Assembly (NCBI GenBank): GCA_001296005.1
Contig: LJHR01000016.1
Span: 1 to 64,000 of the forward strand
Source: an alpha proteobacterium AAP38
GTDB lineage: Bacteria; Pseudomonadota; Alphaproteobacteria; Azospirillales; Azospirillaceae
DNA length: 64,000 bases
Direction of reading: 5' to 3'
The notes beneath the pieces are model-generated. The model made no database searches and was not told the DNA's origin. It was given only the letters and a program-made list of their open reading frames with translations. Of the stretch, positions 17,454 to 25,690 are shown in pieces (position 1 is the first letter of the stretch; each line of letters begins with the position of its first letter). Both the position numbers and the translations under genes were made by a program.

Positions 17454-19073
17454 ATGAAGCTGACGAGACGCCAGCTCCTGGGGACGATACCGGCTGCGGG
17501 ACTGGCGGCCCTGCCAACCGAAGCCCAAGGGGAACCACTGTTCCAACCCAGCTGGGACAGTTTGGCCGCCGGATACCGCACGCCCGACTGGTTCCGCGAT
17601 GCCAAGCTGGGCCTGTGGGCGCATTGGGGGCCGCAATGCGTGCCGGAGGCGGGCGACTGGTATGGCCGCTTCATGTATATGCAGGGCCACCGCATGTACG
17701 ACCACCATCTGAAGACCTATGGTCACCCGTCAGACACGGGCTTCATGGAGATCATCGGGCGGTGGAAGGCGGAAAAATGGGACCCGCGCGACCTGATGGG
17801 CCGGTACCAGAAGGCGGGCGCCCGCTATGTCGTGGCCATGGCCCAGCACCACGACAATTTCGATACTTTCGACAGCCGCTGGCACCCCTGGAATTCCACG
17901 CGGGTGGGGCCGAAGCGTGACATTGTCGGCGTCTGGGAGAAACTGGCGCGACAGGCCGGCCTGCGTTTTGGCATTTCCAACCATGGCGCCCATGCCTGGC
18001 ACTGGTTCCAGACGGCCTATGGCTATGATCCGGAGGGGGCGCGCGCCGGTATCCGCTATGACGCCCATCGCCTGACGCGGGCCGATGGCAAGGGGACATG
18101 GTGGGAAGGGCTAGACCCGCAGGACCTCTATGGTGGCCCGATGATGGTGCCGCCCGCCGGCCTTTCCAGCATCAAGGCCATGGATGATTGGCACGATACC
18201 CATACCGGCCAATGGCTGGAAACCTCGCCGCCCGGCAATCCGGCCTTTGTAAAATCCTGGTACCTGCGCGCCCTGGACGCCATTGAGAAGTACCGGCCCG
18301 ATCTGGTCTATTTCGACAATTACGGGCTGCCCTATGGTCAGGTCGGCCTGGATGTGACGGCCCGCTACTATAACCTGTCCCGGCAATGGCATGACGGGCG
18401 GATGGAGGTGGTGGTCAATGGCAAGCGCCTGGCCGACGAACGGCAGCGCAAAGCCATTGTTGAGGATCATGAACGCAGCTTCGTCGATGAAATCCGACCC
18501 GATCCCTGGCAGACATGTACCTGCATCGGGCAATGGCATTATGACCGCGGGCTTTACGACCGCGGCGGCTATAAATCCGTCACCCAGGTGGTGCAAAGCC
18601 TGACCGACATCGTTTCCAAGAATGGCAACTTGCTGCTGTCGGTGCCCCTTCGCGGCGATGGCCGCCTGGACGATCTGGAAATCCGCTTCTTGGACGGGTT
18701 GGCCGCCTGGACTGCCACGAATGGAAAGGCGATTTTCGGCACAAGGCCCTGGCGCCGGTTTGGTGAGGGGCCGACGCGGTTCGCGAAGGACGAAGCCAAA
18801 CAGGAGCCTTTCACCGCCGCCGACCTGCGCTTCACCACCAAGGCGGGGGCGCTTTTCGTCCTGGCCATGGCCTGGCCCGCCGATGGCCGCCTGATGGTGG
18901 CCAGCTTGGCCGGTGACAGTCAGGGTGTGGTGGAACGCGTGGAACTGCTGGGCCGTGAGGACACGCCCCTGCCCTTCCGGCGGACGGCAGCGGGGCTGGA
19001 GATCACCTTGCCCGACCAGCCCAACACGACACCCATGCTGGCCCTGCGCCTCACCGGTCGGGGACTGGTGTGA
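17454..19073 (+). CDS. GH29 alpha-L-fucosidase, Tat-exported
   Basis: A 539-residue GH29 fucosidase. The N terminus TRRQLLG is a twin-arginine signal. The barrel shows WFRDAKLGLWAHWGP, AGARYVVAMAQHHDNFDTFDS and the catalytic nucleophile Asp288 in LVYFDNYG; GNLLLSVPLRGDG closes the catalytic domain and a beta domain follows. Fucose is the outermost sugar of fucosylated plant xyloglucan (on galactose), so this enzyme would act before the GH35 enzyme. ATG 17454 is weakly served by GGGGGAAACGACGG; upstream residues from 17400 would disrupt the signal. It heads the plus-strand arm and is followed 29 bases later by the GH97 gene. Confidence 0.92.
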   Translation: MKLTRRQLLGTIPAAGLAALPTEAQGEPLFQPSWDSLAAGYRTPDWFRDAKLGLWAHWGPQCVPEAGDWYGRFMYMQGHRMYDHHLKTYGHPSDTGFMEIIGRWKAEKWDPRDLMGRYQKAGARYVVAMAQHHDNFDTFDSRWHPWNSTRVGPKRDIVGVWEKLARQAGLRFGISNHGAHAWHWFQTAYGYDPEGARAGIRYDAHRLTRADGKGTWWEGLDPQDLYGGPMMVPPAGLSSIKAMDDWHDTHTGQWLETSPPGNPAFVKSWYLRALDAIEKYRPDLVYFDNYGLPYGQVGLDVTARYYNLSRQWHDGRMEVVVNGKRLADERQRKAIVEDHERSFVDEIRPDPWQTCTCIGQWHYDRGLYDRGGYKSVTQVVQSLTDIVSKNGNLLLSVPLRGDGRLDDLEIRFLDGLAAWTATNGKAIFGTRPWRRFGEGPTRFAKDEAKQEPFTAADLRFTTKAGALFVLAMAWPADGRLMVASLAGDSQGVVERVELLGREDTPLPFRRTAAGLEITLPDQPNTTPMLALRLTGRGLV

Positions 19074-19102
19074 AGCCAAAACAAGAAGGCAATCGGGAGG
19101 AT

Positions 19103-21085
19103 ATGATGAAGCAAATGCGCACACTGGCACTGCCCCTGCTGCTGACCACGGCCCCGGTGGCGGCGGCCCCCATCGACCTGACCTCGCCCGATGGCACGGT
19201 GGCGGTCCGCATCGATCAGGACAGCGCGGAACGGCTCACCTATGCCGTGCGCTATGGCGATGTGGCGGTGCTTTCGCCCTCCATCCTGGGGCTGGATCTG
19301 GATGGGCAGCGCAAACCGCTGGTCGGCGGGCTGACGGTTACCGGGACCGCGACACGGACCAGCGACAGCACCTATCGCCTTGTGGCCGGCAAGGTCTCCA
19401 CGGCGCGCGACCATTTCAACGAGGTGACAGTCAGTCTGGAGGAAAAGGACGCGCCGGGCCGGAAGCTGGATGTGATCATCCGTGCCTATGATGACGGGGT
19501 GGCCCTGCGCTACCGCCTGCCGCAGCAGGCGGGCCTGACGGAGATGGCCCTGCGGCAGGAACGCACCCGCTTCAGCTTTGCCGGCGACTTCAACTGCTGG
19601 GGCCTCAACCTGGGGCATTTCCGCACCTCACATGAGGGGGAGTTTGACCCCATTCCCGCTGGTCGTATCCGGCCCAGCCACCTGTATGACGCCCCGCTGG
19701 TCTGCCAGACAGCGGCCAATGGCCCGGCCTTCGCCATCGCGGAGGCGGACCTCAAGGACTATGCCGGCCTGTACCTGACCCGGCCCGGCGATGGCAGCCT
19801 GGGCGTGGAAAGCGTGCTGTCGCCCCGCCCGGACGAACCGAAGATCGCGGTGCGGCGGCCCATCCCGGCGGATGGTGCCTTCAGCCCCTGGCGCATCATC
19901 ATGCTGGCGCGGCATCCCGGCGCGTTGAACGAATCGAACCTGATGACGACCCTGAACCCCGATCCTGCGTTCAAGGACACAAGCTGGATCAAGCCGGGCA
20001 AGGCGTCCTGGGACTGGTGGAATGGCTGGCGGGCACCGGGTGCGCAGAATGATATCCAGGCCAATGACGCCACCGTCACCGCCTTCATCGATCAGGCGGC
20101 GGCACAAGGCCTTGAATATATGCTGGTCGATGATGGCTGGTACCTGAATTCCGGCGGTGAGGGCAGCGTGCGGCCCGGCGCCGACCTGATGAAAGTCACC
20201 CCAGGCCTGAACCTGCCCGCCATGATCGAGCATGGCCGCAATAAGGGTGTCGGCCTGTGGCTATGGATGCATTGGGAATTGCTGGAACCCAGGATGGAGG
20301 CGGTGCTTGCCCACTATGCCAAGATGGGCGTCAAGGGCATCAAGGTCGATTTCATGGACCGGGACGACCAATGGATGGTGGATTTCTATCACCGCCTGCT
20401 GACCGTCGCGGCCAGGAACAAACTGATGGTGGACCTGCACGGCGCCTATCACCCCACGGGCCTGATCCGGACATATCCGCATTACCTGACGCAGGAAGGG
20501 GTGCTGGGGGCGGAATATAACAAATGGTCCAGCCGCATCACGCCCACCCATAATGTCATGCTGGCCTATACGCGCCTGCTGCTGGGTCCCATGGATTACA
20601 CGCCCGGCGGCTTCCGCCATGCCACGCCGTCGACGTTTGATCCGCGTTTCAAGCTGCCGATGGTGCAGACGACGCGGGCACATGGGTTGGCGTTGTATGT
20701 GGTCTATGACAGCCCGTTTGCCTGCGTGTCCGACAGCCCCGACGCCTATCAGGGCCAGGAAGGGCTGGACTTCATCCGCACGGTCCCGACCGTGTGGGAC
20801 GGGGTGCGGTTTGTGGCGGGCGAGGTGGGGCAGTACATCGCCCTTGCCCGGCGCAAGGGCGATGTCTGGTACGTGGGCATCATCAATAACGAGACCGGGC
20901 GGACGGTTGATCTGCCGCTGAGCTTCCTGGGGACAGGCAGCTATCAGGCGGAGATCATCCACGATGGGCCCGCCGCCGCCGCTATCGCCCGCAGCACCCG
21001 CACATTAAAGGCCGGCGATGCGCTATCCCTGACCCTGGCGGGAGCCGGCGGCGCGGTAATGGTGTTCAAGCCGTCTCAGAAATGA
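19103..21085 (+). CDS. GH97 alpha-glycosidase (retaining, alpha-galactosidase-like)
   Basis: A 660-residue GH97 enzyme with a signal peptide ending near VAAAP. An N-terminal beta-sandwich is followed by the catalytic barrel (SWDWWNGW, YMLVDDGWYLN, GLWLWMHWE) and a short C-terminal beta domain. The segment IKVDFMDRDDQ carries an Asp (~416) in the place of the nucleophile of retaining GH97 alpha-galactosidases such as the Bacteroides enzyme (D415), which argues against the inverting SusB-type alpha-glucosidases. Substrate is therefore probably an alpha-galactoside, though this is an inference from one motif. GGGAGGAT precedes the tandem ATGs at 19103. It follows GH29 in an operon and ends with a 10-base overlap with converging thiL. 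Confidence 0.88.
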   Translation: MMKQMRTLALPLLLTTAPVAAAPIDLTSPDGTVAVRIDQDSAERLTYAVRYGDVAVLSPSILGLDLDGQRKPLVGGLTVTGTATRTSDSTYRLVAGKVSTARDHFNEVTVSLEEKDAPGRKLDVIIRAYDDGVALRYRLPQQAGLTEMALRQERTRFSFAGDFNCWGLNLGHFRTSHEGEFDPIPAGRIRPSHLYDAPLVCQTAANGPAFAIAEADLKDYAGLYLTRPGDGSLGVESVLSPRPDEPKIAVRRPIPADGAFSPWRIIMLARHPGALNESNLMTTLNPDPAFKDTSWIKPGKASWDWWNGWRAPGAQNDIQANDATVTAFIDQAAAQGLEYMLVDDGWYLNSGGEGSVRPGADLMKVTPGLNLPAMIEHGRNKGVGLWLWMHWELLEPRMEAVLAHYAKMGVKGIKVDFMDRDDQWMVDFYHRLLTVAARNKLMVDLHGAYHPTGLIRTYPHYLTQEGVLGAEYNKWSSRITPTHNVMLAYTRLLLGPMDYTPGGFRHATPSTFDPRFKLPMVQTTRAHGLALYVVYDSPFACVSDSPDAYQGQEGLDFIRTVPTVWDGVRFVAGEVGQYIALARRKGDVWYVGIINNETGRTVDLPLSFLGTGSYQAEIIHDGPAAAAIARSTRTLKAGDALSLTLAGAGGAVMVFKPSQK

Positions 21086-22080
21086 CGCCAGCCGCCGGGG
21101 CCGAGATCCGTTTCGGCCCCGTCCAGGCCCAGGATGTCCAGGCCGGGTTCGCCGTCGATCACCTTGCCGATGCGGGTGACGGCGATGCCGGCATTCTGGC
21201 CGGCGGCGGCGATATCCTCGGCCTTGTCGGCGGGGGCCGTGAAGGCCACCTCATAGTCATCCCCGCCCGTCAGGATGGTGCGGCGCAGGGTGGGCGCCCC
21301 CACCAGCAGGCGCAGGGCCGGGCCAGACAGCGGCACCGACTGCACATCCAGAACCAAGCGCACCTTGCTGGTCATCGCCATGTGACGCAGGTCGGCAACC
21401 AGCCCGTCGGAAATATCCAGGGCCGCCGTGCCGAACACCCGCAGCGAGGCGACAAGATCCAGACGCGGGGCCGGGCGGCGCAGGCGGGACAGGAGATAGG
21501 CGCGGTCGGCCTCCGGTACCGGCTGCGTCAGCGCACCCTGCGCCAGCCTCAACCCCAGCGCGGCATCACCGATGGAGCCCGTGACGAACAGGGCGTCGCC
21601 GAGCTTCGCCCCCTTGCGCCGGATCATCCGGTTGCGTGGCACCAGACCCAGAGCCGTGATGGTCAGGGACAAGGGACCGGAGGTGGAGACGGTATCGCCA
21701 CCCAGCAGATTGACCTTGAAGGCGCGCTGCGCCTCCCCCAGCCCCTTGGCGAAGGCTTCCACCCAATCATCGCCAATGCTTTTCGGCAGGCTGGTGACCA
21801 GGGAATAGGCCAGGGGTTCGGCGCCCTTGGCCGCCAGATCCGACATGTTGACGGCCAGGATTTTCCAGGCCAGGTCGGCGGGATTGTCGTTGGGCAGGAA
21901 ATGCACGCCGCTGACCATGGCATCGGTGGTAACCACCAGCTGCTGATCATGCGGTACGTCCAGGACGGCGGCATCGTCGGTCAGGTCGAAGGCGCCGGGC
22001 ACGCCCACCGCCAGGGGCCGGAAGAAACGTTCGATCCGGCCAAATTCGCCCAAGCTGACGGCACCGCCCTGATTGGTCAC
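21076..22080 (-). CDS. thiL: Thiamine-monophosphate kinase
   Basis: A 334-residue ThiL, the PurM/SelD-like ATP-dependent kinase that makes thiamine pyrophosphate from thiamine monophosphate in the cytosol. The family's N-terminal GEFGRIERFF, the Mg-binding DDAAVL and TTDAMVSGVHF, NMSDLAAKGAEP and DISDGLVADL are all present, and the length is normal. The start is GTG, overlapping the nusB stop as GTGA, so translation is probably coupled. It is the last gene of ribE-ribBX-ribH-nusB-thiL, an order widespread in Alphaproteobacteria. Its 3' end overlaps the GH97 gene by ten bases. Confidence 0.95.
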   Translation of the reverse strand: MTNQGGAVSLGEFGRIERFFRPLAVGVPGAFDLTDDAAVLDVPHDQQLVVTTDAMVSGVHFLPNDNPADLAWKILAVNMSDLAAKGAEPLAYSLVTSLPKSIGDDWVEAFAKGLGEAQRAFKVNLLGGDTVSTSGPLSLTITALGLVPRNRMIRRKGAKLGDALFVTGSIGDAALGLRLAQGALTQPVPEADRAYLLSRLRRPAPRLDLVASLRVFGTAALDISDGLVADLRHMAMTSKVRLVLDVQSVPLSGPALRLLVGAPTLRRTILTGGDDYEVAFTAPADKAEDIAAAGQNAGIAVTRIGKVIDGEPGLDILGLDGAETDLGPGGWRHF

Positions 22081-22628
22081 GACGCGTCGCCCTTGCCCGC
22101 CGGCTTGGCGTTCATTTCGGCGGCGCGCAGCGTGCGGGCCAGCTTGTCCAGAACGCCATTGACCATGCCCGGCTCGCGACCCGCGAAGAAGGCATGGGCC
22201 ACGTCGATATAGTCATTGATGATGATGTGCGGGGCGACGGCCGTATTGGCCAGCAGTTCCCAGGACCCGGCCCGCAGTATGGCGCGCAGCAGCAGTTCCA
22301 TCCGCTCCAGCGACCATTGCCGGTCCAATAACCCGCCCAGATGCTGATCCACCTCGGCCAGACGGCCCTGCACACCGCGCACGATATCGGCGAACAAGGT
22401 GGGGTCGGCGGTCACAAACTCCTCACCATCCTGTTCCTGGCCGATGCGGTGACGCGCGAATTCATGGATCACCGTGTCGCTGGACGCCCCGGCCAGATCA
22501 ATCTGGTACAGGCCCTGGACAGCAGCCAGACGGGCAGCCGAGCGGCGAGCCTTGGCGGACCCGGTGGGCTTGATCTTGGGGGCCGGTTCAGTGGCGGCCG
22601 GCGGGGTGATCTTCTTGCGCGGGGGCAT
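22077..22628 (-). CDS. nusB: Transcription antitermination factor NusB
   Basis: A 183-residue NusB. The helical RNA-binding domain begins with ARRSAARLAAVQGLYQIDLAG and ends with HAFFAGREPGMVNGVLDKLART. NusB pairs with S10 (NusE) to bind boxA and prevent premature termination in rRNA operons. A basic, Pro/Ala-rich extension of ~27 residues precedes the domain, a little longer than in E. coli (139 residues in total) but normal for alphaproteobacteria. It lies 16 bases after ribH and overlaps thiL by four bases. Confidence 0.93.
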   Translation of the reverse strand: MPPRKKITPPAATEPAPKIKPTGSAKARRSAARLAAVQGLYQIDLAGASSDTVIHEFARHRIGQEQDGEEFVTADPTLFADIVRGVQGRLAEVDQHLGGLLDRQWSLERMELLLRAILRAGSWELLANTAVAPHIIINDYIDVAHAFFAGREPGMVNGVLDKLARTLRAAEMNAKPAGKGDAS

Positions 22629-22644
22629 ATCTAAACCTGGAAAC

Positions 22645-23130
22645 TCAGCGTGAATAGAGACGGAACTGCTTCTTCAGCTCGATCATCTGAAGGCAGGCAT
22701 TGGCGGCGAAACCGCCCTTGTTCTTCTGATTGACGGCAGCGCGGGCCCAGGCCTGCTCATAATTCTCGGTTGTGAGAATGCCGTTGCCGATGGCCAGCGT
22801 ATGGTTCAGCGACAGCTGAGCCAGACCATGGGCGCTTTCCTGGCAGACATAGTCGTAATGGGTGGTCTCACCCCGGATCACACAGCCCAGCGCCACATAA
22901 CCGTCGAAACGGCGGCGACCGGAATAGAAATCCATGGAGCGGACAGAAAACTGGATGGCGGCAGGGATTTCCAGGGCACCGGGCACCTGGAAAATCTCAT
23001 AGGTAGCGCCCACCGCATCCAGGGCCGCAACGGCACCCTTGACCAGTTCGTCCGCGAGGTCGTCGTAAAAACGGGCCTCAACGATCATGATATGGGGCGC
23101 ATCAGCCATGGGGGCCATCCAGTCCGTCAT
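22645..23130 (-). CDS. ribH: 6,7-dimethyl-8-ribityllumazine synthase
   Basis: A 161-residue lumazine synthase, which condenses the ribityl-pyrimidinedione with 3,4-dihydroxy-2-butanone 4-phosphate to form the direct riboflavin precursor. Conserved segments include VEARFYDDLADELVKGA, VPGALEIPAAI, GCVIRGETTHYDYV and the catalytic His there, and FGxxT is replaced by LAIGNGILTTEN. The start is uncertain: ATG 23130 gives MTDWMAPMADAPHI, and the ATG seven codons later is also plausible. It lies 9 bases after ribBX in the riboflavin operon. Confidence 0.93.
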   Translation of the reverse strand: MTDWMAPMADAPHIMIVEARFYDDLADELVKGAVAALDAVGATYEIFQVPGALEIPAAIQFSVRSMDFYSGRRRFDGYVALGCVIRGETTHYDYVCQESAHGLAQLSLNHTLAIGNGILTTENYEQAWARAAVNQKNKGGFAANACLQMIELKKQFRLYSR

Positions 23131-23139
23131 GTTGAAAGA

Positions 23140-24282
23140 TCAGAAGGGGGTGGGTATGGCCCTTTGACCGACAATGGTCAAGCCATAGCCTTCGAGGCCC
23201 ACCACCGTCTTTTTGGTATTGCTCAGCAGCACCATCTTCTTCACGCCCAGGTCGTTCAGGATCTGGGCCCCGATGCCGTAATCGCGCAGCTCGCCATTCA
23301 GTTCGGCATTGCCATCATCGATGGCGCGCAGCCGGTCGGCCAGCGAGAAGGGTTGGGCATCGCGCATCAGGACGATGACGCCGCGCCCTTCGTCGCCCAC
23401 GGCCTTCATGGCGGCTTCCAGGCTGCCCACCGGGCCATGGCGGTTGTCGGCCAACAGGTCCTTGACGATGTTCAGCGCATGCATGCGCACCGGAACCGGC
23501 ACATCATCATGGATGTCGCCCTTGACCAGCGCCACATGCTCCGCCCCCGAGATGCGGTTGCGATAGACGATCATCTCGAAACGACCGCCGAAATGGCTGT
23601 CCAGAACGGTGCGGTAGGAGCGTTCGACGATGGTTTCTGTGCGGCGACGATAGGCGATCAGGTCGGCGATGGTACCGATCTTCAGCCCATGCAGCTGCCC
23701 GAACTTCACCAGATCCGGCATGCGGGCCATGGTGCCGTCATCATTCATGATCTCACAGATCACGCCGGCGGCGGGCAGGCCGGCCAGCCGCGACAGGTCC
23801 ACCGAGGCCTCGGTATGGCCAGCGCGGACCAGGGTGCCGCCATCACGGGCCAGCAGCGGGAAGACGTGGCCGGGGGTCACTATATCGCGGCTGTCGACAT
23901 TGGGATCGATGGCGACCTGGATGGTGCGGGCGCGGTCGGCAGCGCTGATGCCTGTCGTCACGCCCGTCCGCGCCTCAATCGACACAGTAAATGCCGTCTG
24001 ATGACGGGTGCCATTCTGTTGCGCCATCAGGGGCAGGCGCAGACGTTCATTCATGGGGCTGTCGATGGCCAGGCAAATCAGGCCGCGCCCGAAGCGCGCC
24101 ATGAAATTGATAGCCTCCGGCGTGGCGGCAGAGGCGGGGATCACCAGATCGCCCTCATTCTCCCGGTCCTCATCATCGACCAGGATGAACATGCGGCCCT
24201 GGCGGGCCTCTTCAATCAGTTCCTCGGTGCTGGACAGCACGGGACGGTCGTCCTCGGTCAGACGGGTTTCGATGGCCGACAT
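23140..24282 (-). CDS. ribBX: RibBX: 3,4-dihydroxy-2-butanone-4-phosphate synthase with degenerate GTP cyclohydrolase II domain
   Basis: A 380-residue two-domain protein. The N-terminal ~210 residues form RibB, with VDDEDRENEGDLVIPA and RAGHTEASVDL (ribulose 5-phosphate to DHBP). The C-terminal half aligns with RibA and retains DYGIGAQIL and LSNTKKTVVGLEGYGL, but the zinc-binding cysteines (normally C-LTGD...R-C-D-C) are absent; the segment reads VRMHALNIVKDLLADNRHG. GTP cyclohydrolase II activity should therefore be lost, as described for the RibBX group in proteobacteria, and a separate RibA is needed elsewhere. The gene lies between ribE and ribH with gaps of 3 and 9 bases. Confidence 0.9.
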   Translation of the reverse strand: MSAIETRLTEDDRPVLSSTEELIEEARQGRMFILVDDEDRENEGDLVIPASAATPEAINFMARFGRGLICLAIDSPMNERLRLPLMAQQNGTRHQTAFTVSIEARTGVTTGISAADRARTIQVAIDPNVDSRDIVTPGHVFPLLARDGGTLVRAGHTEASVDLSRLAGLPAAGVICEIMNDDGTMARMPDLVKFGQLHGLKIGTIADLIAYRRRTETIVERSYRTVLDSHFGGRFEMIVYRNRISGAEHVALVKGDIHDDVPVPVRMHALNIVKDLLADNRHGPVGSLEAAMKAVGDEGRGVIVLMRDAQPFSLADRLRAIDDGNAELNGELRDYGIGAQILNDLGVKKMVLLSNTKKTVVGLEGYGLTIVGQRAIPTPF

Positions 24283-24285
24283 TGA

Positions 24286-24876
24286 TTAAACGTCCTTCCC
24301 CACCAGCCGCGCGACATAACGCGCCAGCATATCCACTTCCAGATTGATCTTCGCCCCCGGTCCGATCAGGCCGAAGGTCGTCTGTTCCGCCGTATGCGGG
24401 ATGATATTGACGCCGAAGACATCGTCATCGACCTCATTCACGGTCAGCGACACGCCGTTCAATGCGACAGACCCCTTGGCCGCGATGAAGCGCTTCAGGC
24501 TCTGCGGTACACGGAAGCGCCAGCGGTGGCTGTCGCCATCTTGAGTGACGGACACCACCTCACCCACACCATCGACATGGCCATAGACCAGGTGCCCGCC
24601 CAGTTCATCCCCCAGCTTCAGGGAGCGTTCCAGGTTGAGCGGAGTGCCGACTCCCCAGTCGCCGACGGTGGTCTTGGCGATGGTTTCGGCGGACACATCC
24701 ACCTTATAGGCGTCGGCCAGCTTCTCCACGACGGTCAGGCAGACCCCGTTGGAAGCAATGGACGCGCCCATGGCAACGCCGTTCAGGTCGAACCGCGTTT
24801 GGATGGTCAGTCTCAGGTCGCCACGGCGCTCGATCTCCACGACGCGGCCGACATCGGTGATGATTCCGGTAAACAT
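24286..24876 (-). CDS. ribE: Riboflavin synthase alpha chain
   Basis: A 196-residue riboflavin synthase that dismutates two lumazine molecules. It has the start MFTGIITDVGRVVEIE and two internally related halves, each with a lumazine-binding motif (GASIASNGVCLTVVE and KGSVALNGVSLTVNEV). ATG 24876 is the family's usual start; the frame runs further to 25044 without support. It is the first gene of the ribE-ribBX-ribH-nusB-thiL series. The 183 bases upstream were checked for an FMN riboswitch and none was found. Confidence 0.95.
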   Translation of the reverse strand: MFTGIITDVGRVVEIERRGDLRLTIQTRFDLNGVAMGASIASNGVCLTVVEKLADAYKVDVSAETIAKTTVGDWGVGTPLNLERSLKLGDELGGHLVYGHVDGVGEVVSVTQDGDSHRWRFRVPQSLKRFIAAKGSVALNGVSLTVNEVDDDVFGVNIIPHTAEQTTFGLIGPGAKINLEVDMLARYVARLVGKDV

Positions 24877-25059
24877 GGGCCATAACCTAGGGCTTGGCGC
24901 GCATTTGTGCGAGGGGGCGATAGATGCGCGGAGCGCATGGCGGGATGGGGTTAATGGGATGCTGACGCAGGTTGATGGCCTGCATCCCCACGGCATGTGC
25001 CCGCCACCGTCGCCCCGTTCCGCATCTGCGGCGGAAGGGGGCATAACTAAAGAATGTGC

Positions 25060-25602
25060 TCAGGCGACCTGGCTTTCCATCAACGCGGCCGCCACCAGCT
25101 CATGGCGGTGTTCCTCCAGGTATCCGGCAACAGCGCGATAGATCGCCAGACCCATTCCCTCCACGAATCGTTCGCCGGGCGTGCGATGGGCGGTGCTGCC
25201 CTCCACTTCCAGGGTCGCGATCATCTGACGGTAATCGCTGATCCGGTCACCAATGATCCGGTCCAGATGACGCGGCGGCAGCAGGTGACCGAAGCTCAGG
25301 ATGAACATCAGGTCGGACCGCAGCTTGTCCGCCGAAGGCGTCTTGATCAGTGCCTGGTAAAGCGCATGCCGCCCTGCCGGCGTGATGCGGTACAGTTTCT
25401 TGTCGGGCCGGCCATCACCATTATGCGGCAGCATCACGATCTGGCCCTCATCCAGCAGCCGCTTCAGAGCCGGATAAATGGACCCGAAGCCCGCATCACT
25501 GAAATGGCTCAGCGGACCTTCTTCGAATTCCTTACGAATTTCATAGCCGGAAGCATCGCCACGGCTCAACACACCGAGGCACAAGGTCTTTACATCAATC
25601 AT
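25060..25602 (-). CDS. PadR-family transcriptional regulator
   Basis: A 180-residue PadR regulator. A winged helix-turn-helix fills residues 1-85 (LCLGVLSRGDASGYEIRKEF, GSIYPALKRLLDEG, RPDKKLYRITPAGRHAL), followed by a helical C-terminal dimerisation domain of the PadR-s2/AphA sort. Such proteins repress detoxification or efflux genes and respond to small aromatic molecules. ATG 25602 is preceded by AGGTG; upstream codons to 25629 look non-coding. It lies 88 bases downstream of a methyltransferase gene on the same strand, so it may regulate that gene, but this is a guess. Confidence 0.88.
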   Translation of the reverse strand: MIDVKTLCLGVLSRGDASGYEIRKEFEEGPLSHFSDAGFGSIYPALKRLLDEGQIVMLPHNGDGRPDKKLYRITPAGRHALYQALIKTPSADKLRSDLMFILSFGHLLPPRHLDRIIGDRISDYRQMIATLEVEGSTAHRTPGERFVEGMGLAIYRAVAGYLEEHRHELVAAALMESQVA

Positions 25603-25690
25603 CACACACCTGTCTGACAGTGCCGGCACGATAGAGCCTGCCTGACCATAGTCAAGTGATGCATCGGATTGATATATAACATTCCGTTAA

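Noticed and set aside
22801-24285. 494-codon plus-strand frame opposite ribH and ribBX
   Set aside because: The minus strand holds well-conserved riboflavin genes; the plus frame is a composition artefact.
24877-25059. Possible FMN riboswitch upstream of ribE
   Set aside because: The conserved core elements of the RFN element (GGGGC-GGGG...CCCCACCGGCGG and the GGATG-AGA end) are not present in the right order on the minus strand.
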